Of a DNA stretch of 34,051 nt, positions 16,942-24,637 are shown one piece after another. How positions within the stretch are numbered: position 1 is the stretch's first letter; each line of letters starts with the position of its first letter. Under the pieces are notes generated by a model that was not told the DNA's origin, searched no databases, and worked only from the letters and a program-made list of their open reading frames with translations. A program made the translations under genes and the position numbers. This stretch comes from QYOJ01 sp964642545 (lineage in GTDB: Bacteria; Bacteroidota; Bacteroidia; Bacteroidales; FEN-979), in NCBI GenBank assembly GCA_964642545.1, contig CAZXQU010000030.1, positions 1 through 34,051 on the forward strand, given 5' to 3'.

Positions 16942-18333
16942 CTATAGGTGCACACACTCCCCGTAAGCTTGCGCAACCGCCTCCATGATCGCTTCCGACA
17001 TAGTAGGGTGGGGGTGAATAGCTTCGATAATCTCTTTCCCGGTGGTCTCCAGCTTGCGAGCAACCACAACTTCAGCAATCATCTCAGTGACATTATCTCC
17101 GATCAGATGCGCTCCAAGCCACTCTCCGTATTTGGCGTCAAAGATCACCTTCACAAACCCTTCGCGGTTTCCCGCTGCTGTTGCCTTCCCGGATGCCGTG
17201 AAAGGAAACTTCCCAACACGAATCTCGTATCCCGCATCTTTTGCCTGCTGTTCGGTCATTCCAACAGAAGCGATCTCGGGGTTGGTATAGGTACAGGCCG
17301 GGATATTCCCATAATCAAGGGCTTCAATATCTTTGCCAGCTATCTTTTCCACACAAATGATCCCTTCATGGGAAGCCACGTGTGCCAGGGCAGGACCGTG
17401 AATGATGTCGCCGATGGCATAATATCCGTCAACACTGGTTTTGTAGAAATCATCCACCACCACTTTCCCTTTTTCAGTTTTGATCCCAACCTCTTCAAGT
17501 CCGATCCCTTCAACGTTAGTTGCAATACCAACAGCACTCAGCACCACTTCGGCTTCAATCACCTCATCGCCTTTCTTGGTCTTGACAGTCACTTTGCAAA
17601 GCTTGCCTTTGGTGTCGACCGATTCCACGTTCGCGCCTGTCATCACCGTCATGCCTGCCTTCTTAAATTCACGTGCCAGCGTTTTCGACACCTCCTCATC
17701 TTCGAGCGGCACCACGTTCGGCAGAAGTTCAATAAGTGTGACCTGGGTCCCGATAGAGTTGTAAAAATAGGCAAACTCAGAGCCGATTGCTCCTGAACCG
17801 ATAACAACCATGGACTTAGGCTGTTTCGGTAGATTCATCGCTTCACGGTATCCGATAATTTTTTTGTCATCCTGTTTGAAATTTGGAAAATCCCTGGATC
17901 GAGCACCCGTGGCGATGATGATATGCTTTGCAGAATACTCTTGTACAGACGGGGCATGCCCCGTCTCAACGGCAACAATTTTTCCCGGCATAACCTTCCC
18001 CGTGCCAACGATCACGTCGATCTTGTTTTTCTTCAATAAAAACTGGATTCCTTTACTCATCTGGTCAGCAACTCCACGGCTGCGTTTCACGATAGCTTCA
18101 AAATCAGGGGTAGATTCACCTGCTGTAATGCCATAATCTGAAGCGTGTTTCAGGTAATTGAATACCTGAGCACTTTTGAGAAGAGCTTTGGTGGGGATGC
18201 ATCCCCAATTCAGGCAAATCCCACCAAGTTCGGCACGTTCTACAACGGCTACCTTGAATCCCAGTTGAGCAGCCCTGATGGCAGCTACATATCCTCCCGG
18301 ACCGCTGCCAATGACTATAATATCGTAATTCAT
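16942..18333 (-). CDS. lpdA: Dihydrolipoyl dehydrogenase
   Basis: This 463-residue flavoenzyme reoxidises lipoamide in 2-oxoacid dehydrogenase and glycine-cleavage complexes. The FAD-binding motif is GSGPGGYVAAIRAAQLG, the redox disulfide is C40-LNWG-C45, and the NAD-binding motif is VVIGSGAIGSEFA. The FAD-binding second motif is GYYAIGDI and the catalytic pair near the C-terminus is His442/Glu447 in HPHPTMSE. Residues 122-131 (VETGHAPSVQ) are encoded by a REP-like palindrome in a position where family members have a variable turn. It is the only glycine-cleavage or dehydrogenase-complex subunit in the window besides gcvP. A separate spacer with two repeat arrays lies upstream. Confidence 0.97.
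   Translation of the reverse strand: MNYDIIVIGSGPGGYVAAIRAAQLGFKVAVVERAELGGICLNWGCIPTKALLKSAQVFNYLKHASDYGITAGESTPDFEAIVKRSRGVADQMSKGIQFLLKKNKIDVIVGTGKVMPGKIVAVETGHAPSVQEYSAKHIIIATGARSRDFPNFKQDDKKIIGYREAMNLPKQPKSMVVIGSGAIGSEFAYFYNSIGTQVTLIELLPNVVPLEDEEVSKTLAREFKKAGMTVMTGANVESVDTKGKLCKVTVKTKKGDEVIEAEVVLSAVGIATNVEGIGLEEVGIKTEKGKVVVDDFYKTSVDGYYAIGDIIHGPALAHVASHEGIICVEKIAGKDIEALDYGNIPACTYTNPEIASVGMTEQQAKDAGYEIRVGKFPFTASGKATAAGNREGFVKVIFDAKYGEWLGAHLIGDNVTEMIAEVVVARKLETTGKEIIEAIHPHPTMSEAIMEAVAQAYGECVHL
17943..17970. repeat. REP-like palindrome inside the lpdA coding sequence
   Basis: The core AGACGGGGCATGCCCCGTCT is a perfect 20-base palindrome, with outer GT and AC ends pairing after two mismatches. 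It shares the GGCATGCC centre and 28-base layout with the spacer copies at 16337-16364 and 21701-21728. It keeps the lpdA frame open. Confidence 0.82.
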
Positions 18334-18374
18334 AATGATTCTGTTTTGAAGGGCAAAGGTATAAAAAAAAGACC

Positions 18375-18402
18375 GATGCCAGATGCCAGATGCCGGATGC
18401 CG
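18375..18402. repeat. Heptamer array, GATGCC(A/G) x4
   Basis: Two units of GATGCCA are followed by two of GATGCCG. The array lies upstream of lpdA in the 18334-18450 spacer, 14 bases from the octamer array in the same spacer. Unlike the other arrays it contains no stop codon on either strand. Confidence 0.85.
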
Positions 18403-18416
18403 GAAATCTGTTTTTT

Positions 18417-18464
18417 CGCTATTTCGCTATTTCGCTATTTCGCCATTTCACTATTTCACAATTT
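18417..18464 (-). repeat. Octamer array (GAAATAGC-type) overlapping the stop of the small membrane protein gene
   Basis: Six units of eight bases are seen, three of them identical (plus-strand CGCTATTT), followed by CGCCATTT, CACTATTT and CACAATTT. The TAG that ends the 18451-18912 gene is inside the array, so its last codons are repeat sequence. Confidence 0.88.
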
Positions 18465-18912
18465 CCCCATATTTCGCCCACGCCCTCAGAAACCGCACTG
18501 CCGATAGCAGCAACGGTGTGGACATGGTGATGAAAAAGAGGGAGATCCATTGCATGTCTATCCAGCCGGTTCTGCGTACCAGTATTCCGGATGTGATCAT
18601 GATGGCCATGAGGAGATAACTCTTCCAGTCAAAGAAGGAGAAAATGCAGGGACGAAGGATCTCAAGGGAGCGAATGCGGGTAATATGTTTCAGTGAAACG
18701 CGGAGAAAAAGTAAGTGGAAAAACAGCAGGCCGGCAACCACTGCCAAAGGAATCTTTAACCAGAGCATTGTTGTTTGGGGCAACATGTTAATCCCCCTGA
18801 ATAGGAGGAACCCACCGGCAAAAAGCCATACCGCTGCCGCAACGAGTAATAGATGCCGTCTAGGGATCCCAGGCTTCAATTCAAACATTATCCTCTGAAC
18901 CTTTTTCAACAT
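18451..18912 (-). CDS. Small membrane protein of unknown function
   Basis: This is a 153-residue protein starting MLKKVQRIMFELKPGIPRRHLLL; an earlier in-frame Met lies inside the M14 gene and is unlikely. A second Met at residue 9 (MFELKPG) is also possible. Four hydrophobic segments are visible: LLLVAAAVWLFAGGFLLF, LWLKIPLAVVAGLLFFHLLFL, YLLMAIMITSGILV and QWISLFFITMSTPLLLSAV. RIRSLEILRPCIFSFFDWKSY lies between the second and third. The pattern is one seen in uncharacterised Bacteroidota proteins, and no function is proposed. The last six or so residues (GEIVK) are encoded by octamer repeats. It starts 22 bases after the M14 peptidase gene. Confidence 0.75.
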   Translation of the reverse strand: MLKKVQRIMFELKPGIPRRHLLLVAAAVWLFAGGFLLFRGINMLPQTTMLWLKIPLAVVAGLLFFHLLFLRVSLKHITRIRSLEILRPCIFSFFDWKSYLLMAIMITSGILVRRTGWIDMQWISLFFITMSTPLLLSAVRFLRAWAKYGEIVK

Positions 18913-18928
18913 TTCGCTATTTCGCTTC
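18913..18928 (-). repeat. Two octamer units in the spacer before the small membrane protein gene
   Basis: On the minus strand GAAGCGAAATAGCGAA runs directly up to the ATG at 18912. It is the shortest copy of the octamer family and fills most of the 22-base spacer after the M14 peptidase stop. Confidence 0.65.
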
Positions 18929-18934
18929 TCGTTA

Positions 18935-21532
18935 TTAATTCTTCTCCAACAGTAACCCGTTAAACAGGAGCTTGTAACTCCCCTGCGTCGAAGCCCTGAA
19001 CTGTGGATTAAACCCATAAAGGACAATTTGCCCCTTCCCCTTTTTCAACCAAACCATTACGCTCTTGTCAGCCAATTTCTCCGGTTTTTCGCAAAACCCA
19101 CTCATCAGGATATCATCTTCGGGGAATTTTCCGATCACCCGCCGGTCCATGTCAAAATTGGGTACTTGAGTGCTAAATACAGGCGTGCCTCTGAAAAAGA
19201 CACCGGTGCTCCCGGGCATCCCCAGAGTTAATGGATGTCCCTGCTTAAGGTTAATTTTCACGAATGAACCGGGACAGTACACACCGGCTTCCCGGATAGA
19301 TTTGGAGATATTTCTTACCGGGAGGCGGAACGATTCAGTAGTGTCACCGCTTTTCATGGAAAGAAGCCCCGTAAACAACTCGGTGGATTGACCCCAGGAG
19401 AGAATGATGCCTCCTTGTTCCAAAAATACCATAAGCTGTTCCATCCCTTTCTTGCCAATACCTTTGGTAAATTCCGGTGGGTAGCTGGTAGGGTAGACTT
19501 CGTTTTCGGAGCGGTATTGTCCTTCCATCAGGATCGACTTGTTGTTATTGGGGAAAACAATCACATCAAAATCAGTGACAAAATCTGTCTCTGCAAAATC
19601 CCCCGGTTTAATAACTGAAAAGGGAATCTGATACGTGTCAAAGATAAAGCGTGTCCACCCTGCATCCATGTCATGCATATTGGTCTCAACCAGGGCGATC
19701 CGCGGAACGGAGAAAGGGACCACAGGCATTCTTGACTTTTCTAAAAGGATTTTTGGATTCACGGTGAGTTCATTAATCAACTTATCAAGTTTCGGACTCT
19801 TCCCTCCATCACGGAGGATAATGAAATCACCCCCGGGTGTCCTGGAAACCTCCAGCCCCAGTTTACTCGCCATAAAGGCCGCTTTGTAACTCTCGTTGTG
19901 GTCGACACTGAATAGAGCCGCCCAGTAGTTCTCCGGAAGCGGTTCCAGCAGGTTGAATGAACCTTCAATCTCGGTCAGGTGTTGCAGAAGGATATCCAAG
20001 GGTTTTGTCACCTCAACTGAAGTGACTCCCCGGTGGAGGGGCAGTGACCAGGAGGTAATGTCGTAAGGTTTGATCAGTTCTCCGTCCGGAGTGTAATGTC
20101 TTTCAGGAAACTTTTGCTTTTCCATCACTTCCTTGATGAAGGCACGGTAGGGTTGGGCAAGGGGAATGACAATCGTTCCCTCCAGATAAGTGATATTGTC
20201 TGAAATGATCGTTTCATCCAGCCGATAAACGTGAACCCCGTGTTCTTTCAACAGGTTTACAATGCCCGCCATCTCGCCCGGGTCATGCTGATTGGGTGGC
20301 ATTAAATAATAATAGGGAGCTTCGGTTTTCCCTTTGTTTACTTCCAATTGACAGAGATCATTCTGGAATTCAAGGATCGCATCCTTGTTTGTTGCTGCAG
20401 TCTTTAATACAGACATCATAGAATTAATCTCATAGTTTATAATGTCGCCAAGCCGCCACCATCCTCCCAGCCATGGATCGGGCATGTTGATGCTCTTTTT
20501 GTAATCCCCCAGCCCTTTCCCGATTACACTCAGTTCATTCTCCTCCACATAGACTGGCGTAGCCGTTTGCACACTGGCACATTCTGTAAGAAACCCGATC
20601 ACATTTTTCCAGATGCAGGTCTCAGTCGATCCTGGCCAGTAATCGTCAAAAAGGTAGTGCTGACTGACCCCTTTTTCTCCTGCCTTTGTCATGTCTTTCA
20701 TCATGTTCGATCCGAAAACTCCGATCCAATTCCAGATGCCTGCATCGATGTTCTCGGCGATGGGATCATGGGGTGGTGGTACGAAATACCGGACTCCTGT
20801 GGAGCCCATCTGGTGTTTCTCAACCATCACCTGGGGATACCAACCAGTATTGTATATGGCTGCAATGGCTTTGGTATCCTCCTGTGAGAGCGTGATAAAA
20901 TCGCGGTTGTTGTCATGCCCCACATATTTATGGTATACCTCCGGAAGCGATGAACCTTCGTACTTCGTTCCCAGATATTTTTTGTAGTGATTCACCACTT
21001 TGTCCATGCCATCCGGATTGTGGCACGGAACCATCATCAGGACAGTGTTGTCGAGCCACCCGGTGGTATCGGGAAGCGATGCCGTGATCAGGTTGTAAGC
21101 GATTAATGGCGCGGCTTGCGAAGGGCCAACCTCCGTTGAGTGCATCGAAAGAGTCGCCAGGACGAAAACCCGGCCATCTTTTACCATCGTATTCCGCTGT
21201 TCATCAGTGAGCTCCGGATTTGTGGCAAGTTGTTCGTTGATATCCCGAAGGTCCTCAAGGTTTTTGATATTCTCTTCCGATGAGATAAACGCGATGTACA
21301 TTGGCCTTCCTTCAGGTGAGGTGCCGATCTCTTTCATCACCAACCGGGGAGAACTTTGATCAAGTATCAAAAAGTAGTCGATCAGCTTTTCATAGTCGAA
21401 CAGATTCCGGTCCGATCCGGGTTGGAATCCAAAGAACTTTTGAGGAGTCTGGATAGACTGTCCAATTGCAACATCTGTACAAAAAATCTGGAACGTCAGT
21501 GCCGCCAGAATACTGAACAAGGAAAATCTCAT
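18935..21532 (-). CDS. M14-like zinc carboxypeptidase family protein, secreted
   Basis: This is an 865-residue exported protein. The start at 21532 gives a good signal peptide (MRFSLFSILAALTFQIFCTDVAIGQ); the frame extends 12 codons further without adding anything. The N-terminal half is a peptidase M14-type domain: IGTSPEGRPMYIAFISS, SMHSTEVGPSQAAPL with the zinc-binding HxxE, MMVPCHNPDGMDKV, and VEKHQMGSTGVRYFVPP with the third zinc His. The C-terminal third (RIALVETNMHDMDAGWTRFIFDTY, then DVIVFPNNN and LEQGGIILSWGQST) looks like a glutamine-amidotransferase-like fold without a catalytic Cys that I can identify. The protein is known in Bacteroidota as a family of large secreted M14 members. 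Substrate unknown. Confidence 0.9.
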   Translation of the reverse strand: MRFSLFSILAALTFQIFCTDVAIGQSIQTPQKFFGFQPGSDRNLFDYEKLIDYFLILDQSSPRLVMKEIGTSPEGRPMYIAFISSEENIKNLEDLRDINEQLATNPELTDEQRNTMVKDGRVFVLATLSMHSTEVGPSQAAPLIAYNLITASLPDTTGWLDNTVLMMVPCHNPDGMDKVVNHYKKYLGTKYEGSSLPEVYHKYVGHDNNRDFITLSQEDTKAIAAIYNTGWYPQVMVEKHQMGSTGVRYFVPPPHDPIAENIDAGIWNWIGVFGSNMMKDMTKAGEKGVSQHYLFDDYWPGSTETCIWKNVIGFLTECASVQTATPVYVEENELSVIGKGLGDYKKSINMPDPWLGGWWRLGDIINYEINSMMSVLKTAATNKDAILEFQNDLCQLEVNKGKTEAPYYYLMPPNQHDPGEMAGIVNLLKEHGVHVYRLDETIISDNITYLEGTIVIPLAQPYRAFIKEVMEKQKFPERHYTPDGELIKPYDITSWSLPLHRGVTSVEVTKPLDILLQHLTEIEGSFNLLEPLPENYWAALFSVDHNESYKAAFMASKLGLEVSRTPGGDFIILRDGGKSPKLDKLINELTVNPKILLEKSRMPVVPFSVPRIALVETNMHDMDAGWTRFIFDTYQIPFSVIKPGDFAETDFVTDFDVIVFPNNNKSILMEGQYRSENEVYPTSYPPEFTKGIGKKGMEQLMVFLEQGGIILSWGQSTELFTGLLSMKSGDTTESFRLPVRNISKSIREAGVYCPGSFVKINLKQGHPLTLGMPGSTGVFFRGTPVFSTQVPNFDMDRRVIGKFPEDDILMSGFCEKPEKLADKSVMVWLKKGKGQIVLYGFNPQFRASTQGSYKLLFNGLLLEKN

Positions 21533-21575
21533 CACATTGGAAATTTTAGATGCGTGCAATAATACCAAAAAATTT

Positions 21576-21638
21576 CACGATTTCACTATTTCGCTATTTC
21601 GCTATTTCACATTTCACCATTTCTCTATCTCGCTATTT
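21576..21638 (-). repeat. Octamer array in the spacer upstream of the M14 gene
   Basis: About eight units in register with small changes: plus strand CACGATTT, CACTATTT, CGCTATTT twice, a seven-base unit CACATTT, CACCATTT, CTCTATCT and CGCTATTT. It lies between divergent genes, so here the array is in a leader and not at a 3' end. Confidence 0.87.
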
Positions 21639-21673
21639 CATCTGTTCCTGTTTTTACAATCTCAAAATAACTG

Positions 21674-21681
21674 TACCTTTA
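21674..21681 (+). promoter_or_regulatory. Weak -7-like element upstream of the trans-sulfuration enzyme gene
   Basis: TACCTTTA differs from TAnnTTTG in the last base and is 69 bases before the start at 21750. No upstream TTTG is seen. It lies between the octamer array and the REP-like palindrome. Confidence 0.25.
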
Positions 21682-21700
21682 TCCCCCTTAAGAAACCAAT

Positions 21701-21728
21701 GTAAGGACGAGGCATGCCTCGTCCCTAC
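21701..21728. repeat. REP-like palindrome, best-preserved copy
   Basis: The core GGACGAGGCATGCCTCGTCC is a perfect 20-base palindrome; including the ends GTA and TAC it is a 28-base palindrome with one mismatch (21704/21725). It lies 21 bases before the start codon at 21750, in the leader of the trans-sulfuration gene. Confidence 0.87.
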
Positions 21729-21749
21729 GTGAAATAAAACATTAAACTC

Positions 21750-23210
21750 ATGGGAATAAACCACTACAAAGAGGCTGCAAAACGGGCGATGCAATGGCAT
21801 GCCGAATACCGCAAAGAGATGATGAAATGCCGGTTCGACACCATTGCAGTCCACGGGATATACTCTATGCAGGAGTCCCTCGACTTCAATCAGGGGTCGA
21901 TCATTGAACCAATCTATATGTCTACTTCCCAAGCCTACCGGGATTCGGATGAGATGGAAGCGGCATTAGGTTATGAGGTTCCTACATGGTGCTACTCACG
22001 GATAGCCAATCCTACCATGTACTATGTTGAAGGTGTGATGGCTATGCTGGAGGGCTATGGCTCTGGTATTGAGACAAGCTGTATCGCTACCTCCTCGGGA
22101 ATGGCTGCCATCCAGAGTGCGGTGGATCAGTTTCTCGTTGTGGATCATAAGCGTCCTTCGGCTCCGATGAATTTTGTGGCTACCACACAGGTTTATGGTG
22201 GGACCTACCAGCAGTTCTCCATGCGAAAAGATGCTGAACGATCTGTAAAGTGGAGGAAAGTTGTGAACTCGGCCGATTTGAACGAATGGGAATCGTTGAT
22301 CGATGAGAATACCCGTTTCCTTTATGGTGAGATGCCCAGCAACCCCGGGCAGGCTTTCTTCGATCTCAAAGCGGTGGCCGAACTGGCTCATAAACATGGA
22401 ATCCCAATGATCGTGGATGCTACTGTCGCATCTCCTGCATTGATGAGACCCATTGAACATGGCGCCGATATCGTTATTCAGTCGGTGACCAAATCAATGT
22501 CATCAGGTGGATCCAGCATTGCAGGAGCGATCATCTCCAGGAAAAATATTACCTCCAATATCGATAACCCGGAGATGAAGGCTGACTTTGCAACATACCT
22601 AAAATTGCTTCCCAACCGCGATAACGGACCAAACATCTCTCCGATGAATGCCTTCATGGCACTGAATGATATCAGAACCCTCCGGATGCGGATGGACGTT
22701 ATGAGCCGGAATACACAGAAAGTTGCAGAATATTTGGAGACGCATAAACATATTGAAAAGGTTGCTTACCTGGGATTAAAGTCCCATCCATTGCATGAGC
22801 TGGCATCGAAATACATGGTACTGGTTGATTCGGAGTACGATGAACTCTATGGCAAAAAAGTAAACAGATTTGGTCACCTGATGTCATTCAATGTGAAAGG
22901 TGGCGCTCAACCTGCACGTGATGTCTTCGATGCCTTTAGCCGTATCTGGCGTGCTACCGACCTGGGTCGGATCAAATCAGTGGCCACTATTCCCGCGATC
23001 TCTACCCATTCTCAACAAGGGGAAGAAGGCCGGAAGATGGCGAATATTCCTCAAAACCTGATTCGCCTGTGTGTTGGTGCCGAGCATCCTGACGATGTGA
23101 TCAAAGACCTCGACCAGGCACTCTCCGTACTGGATGGAAAAAAAGTGTTTGTCACTTCACCCGAATATTCAGCAGGAGGAGCTTCATCGGCCAGGTTAGG
23201 ACAAGAGTAA
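21750..23210 (+). CDS. Cys/Met-metabolism PLP-dependent enzyme (sulfhydrylase or cystathionine gamma-synthase type)
   Basis: This 486-residue enzyme is of the trans-sulfuration family, fold type I. The PLP lysine is K248 in IVIQSVTKSMSSGGSS, and the upstream Asp in PMIVDATVASP would contact the pyridine nitrogen. YSRIANPT and SCIATSSGMAAIQS are family motifs. At 486 residues it is longer than the usual 380-430, with an N-terminal extension of about 35 residues and an insert around MRKDAERSVKWRKVV. Exact substrate is not readable: O-acetyl-, O-succinyl- or O-phosphohomoserine are all possible. It is six to twelve bases upstream of thrC on the same strand, which suggests a role in the homoserine branch. 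Confidence 0.85.
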   Translation: MGINHYKEAAKRAMQWHAEYRKEMMKCRFDTIAVHGIYSMQESLDFNQGSIIEPIYMSTSQAYRDSDEMEAALGYEVPTWCYSRIANPTMYYVEGVMAMLEGYGSGIETSCIATSSGMAAIQSAVDQFLVVDHKRPSAPMNFVATTQVYGGTYQQFSMRKDAERSVKWRKVVNSADLNEWESLIDENTRFLYGEMPSNPGQAFFDLKAVAELAHKHGIPMIVDATVASPALMRPIEHGADIVIQSVTKSMSSGGSSIAGAIISRKNITSNIDNPEMKADFATYLKLLPNRDNGPNISPMNAFMALNDIRTLRMRMDVMSRNTQKVAEYLETHKHIEKVAYLGLKSHPLHELASKYMVLVDSEYDELYGKKVNRFGHLMSFNVKGGAQPARDVFDAFSRIWRATDLGRIKSVATIPAISTHSQQGEEGRKMANIPQNLIRLCVGAEHPDDVIKDLDQALSVLDGKKVFVTSPEYSAGGASSARLGQE

Positions 23211-23222
23211 TCCTTTGTGCAA

Positions 23223-24599
23223 ATGGAAGAACCAATCCTGTTTTATTCTACCAATAATAGTTCAGAACCGGTCACTTTTAGCAGGGCATTGCTCAAAGGA
23301 CAGGCTCCCGACCGTGGACTATATATGCCAGAGAAAATACCTGTAATTCCGCTCAATGAGATATACGGATTTGCAGATAAGACCTATTTCGAAATTGCCT
23401 ATGAAGTTACCCGGCGGTTCCTTCAGGGCGAGATCGGCGATGAGGAGCTATTTGAGATCGTTAAGGATGCATATGATTTTGAAGTTCCACTTGAGCACGT
23501 TTTTGACCGGAAATACATCATGCGTCTTGATCAAGGTCCAACTGCTTCCTTCAAGGACTTCGCAGCCAGGATGATGGGACGGTTGATGCACTACTACCTG
23601 AAGCGAGAGAACCGGAGGCTCCTGATCCTGACAGCTACTTCCGGCGATACGGGAAGTGCGGTAGCCAATGCGTTTTATGGTCTTGACAACATCGATATTG
23701 TCGTGCTTTTTCCTCGTAACGAGGTGACTCCAAGGCAACGGAAGCAGATGACTATCTTGGGGAAGAATGTCAGAATCCTCGCCCTCGATGCCAAATTTGA
23801 CGACTGCCAGGCGCTGGTCAAGCAAGCGTTTTCTGATCCTGAGCTGGCACACTTGCCTCTCTCTTCAGCCAACTCCATCAACATCGGGCGACTGGTTCCC
23901 CAAACGGTTTACTATTTTTATGCGTTTGCAAAACTGCGGGACAAAAACCTGAATGAAGAGGTGATTTTCTCGGTACCTTCCGGCAATTTCGGGGATATGA
24001 TGGGAGGGGCTCTGGCGATGAAAATGGGTTTGCTGGTGAAGAAATTCATCATCGCTACAAACGCAAACGATGAATTTCCTAACTACCTCTATTCAGGTCA
24101 CTATAGTAAAATAGAGCCAAGTGTGAATTGTATCTCCAGTGCCATGAACGTGGGGCATCCCAGCAATCTTGCCAGACTTGTTTCTCTCTATGGGGGGGTG
24201 ATGGACGAAAAGGGTATGATTCATAAGCCGGCAGACCTTGAATCGATGAAAAAAGAGATTTGGGCTACTAGTATTTCTGATACCCAAACACGGGAAACAA
24301 TTGCGGCAGCCTATCTAAAATATGGCACTTTACTGGAACCGCATGGAGCTGTGGGATGGGCAGGATTGATGGATTACCTCCACACTATTCCTGAATCAGA
24401 AACCGAAAACCAGTTATGCATCTCTCTGGAGACCGCCCATCCGGCCAAATTTCTGGAAGAGATAGAAAAGATTCTTCACATCGAACCAGAACTTCCTCCA
24501 AGCCTCGAAGGTATCGACCACCTCCCCGAACATGTGGAAAATCTTGAAAACAACTATGAAGCATTCAAAGAATATTTACTTCTAACTTCAAACTTCTAA
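23223..24599 (+). CDS. thrC: Threonine synthase
   Basis: This 458-residue PLP enzyme converts O-phosphohomoserine to threonine and phosphate. The N-terminal STNNSSEPVTFSRALLKGQAPDRGLYMPEKIP is typical of the long (E. coli-like) class. The PLP lysine is K111 in GPTASFKDFAARMMG, followed by LTATSGDTGSAVANAFYG and SVPSGNFGDMMGG. A GTG two codons earlier (23217) is possible, but the ATG at 23223 is chosen. The C-terminal LLLTSNF is encoded by the heptamer array and is not part of the family's normal end. It stands between a trans-sulfuration enzyme and thrH on the same strand. Confidence 0.97.
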   Translation: MEEPILFYSTNNSSEPVTFSRALLKGQAPDRGLYMPEKIPVIPLNEIYGFADKTYFEIAYEVTRRFLQGEIGDEELFEIVKDAYDFEVPLEHVFDRKYIMRLDQGPTASFKDFAARMMGRLMHYYLKRENRRLLILTATSGDTGSAVANAFYGLDNIDIVVLFPRNEVTPRQRKQMTILGKNVRILALDAKFDDCQALVKQAFSDPELAHLPLSSANSINIGRLVPQTVYYFYAFAKLRDKNLNEEVIFSVPSGNFGDMMGGALAMKMGLLVKKFIIATNANDEFPNYLYSGHYSKIEPSVNCISSAMNVGHPSNLARLVSLYGGVMDEKGMIHKPADLESMKKEIWATSISDTQTRETIAAAYLKYGTLLEPHGAVGWAGLMDYLHTIPESETENQLCISLETAHPAKFLEEIEKILHIEPELPPSLEGIDHLPEHVENLENNYEAFKEYLLLTSNF

Positions 24600-24633
24600 C
24601 TTCCAGTTCTGACCCCTAACCTCTAACTTCTGA
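24578..24633 (+). repeat. Heptamer array (ACTTCTA-type) on the thrC stop codon
   Basis: Eight units of seven bases can be aligned: ACTTCTA, ACTTCAA, ACTTCTA, ACTTCCA, GTTCTGA, CCCCTAA, CCTCTAA and CTTCTGA. The first three lie in the last codons of thrC and the TAA at 24597-24599 spans the third and fourth units. The array ends four bases before the thrH start, so it fills the whole spacer. Confidence 0.88.
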
Positions 24634-24637
24634 CTTT

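Noticed and set aside
16920..17078. Longer N-terminus for rfbC
   Set aside because: The extra 53 residues lie in the lpdA gene and the repeat; the epimerase homology begins at the Met at 16919.
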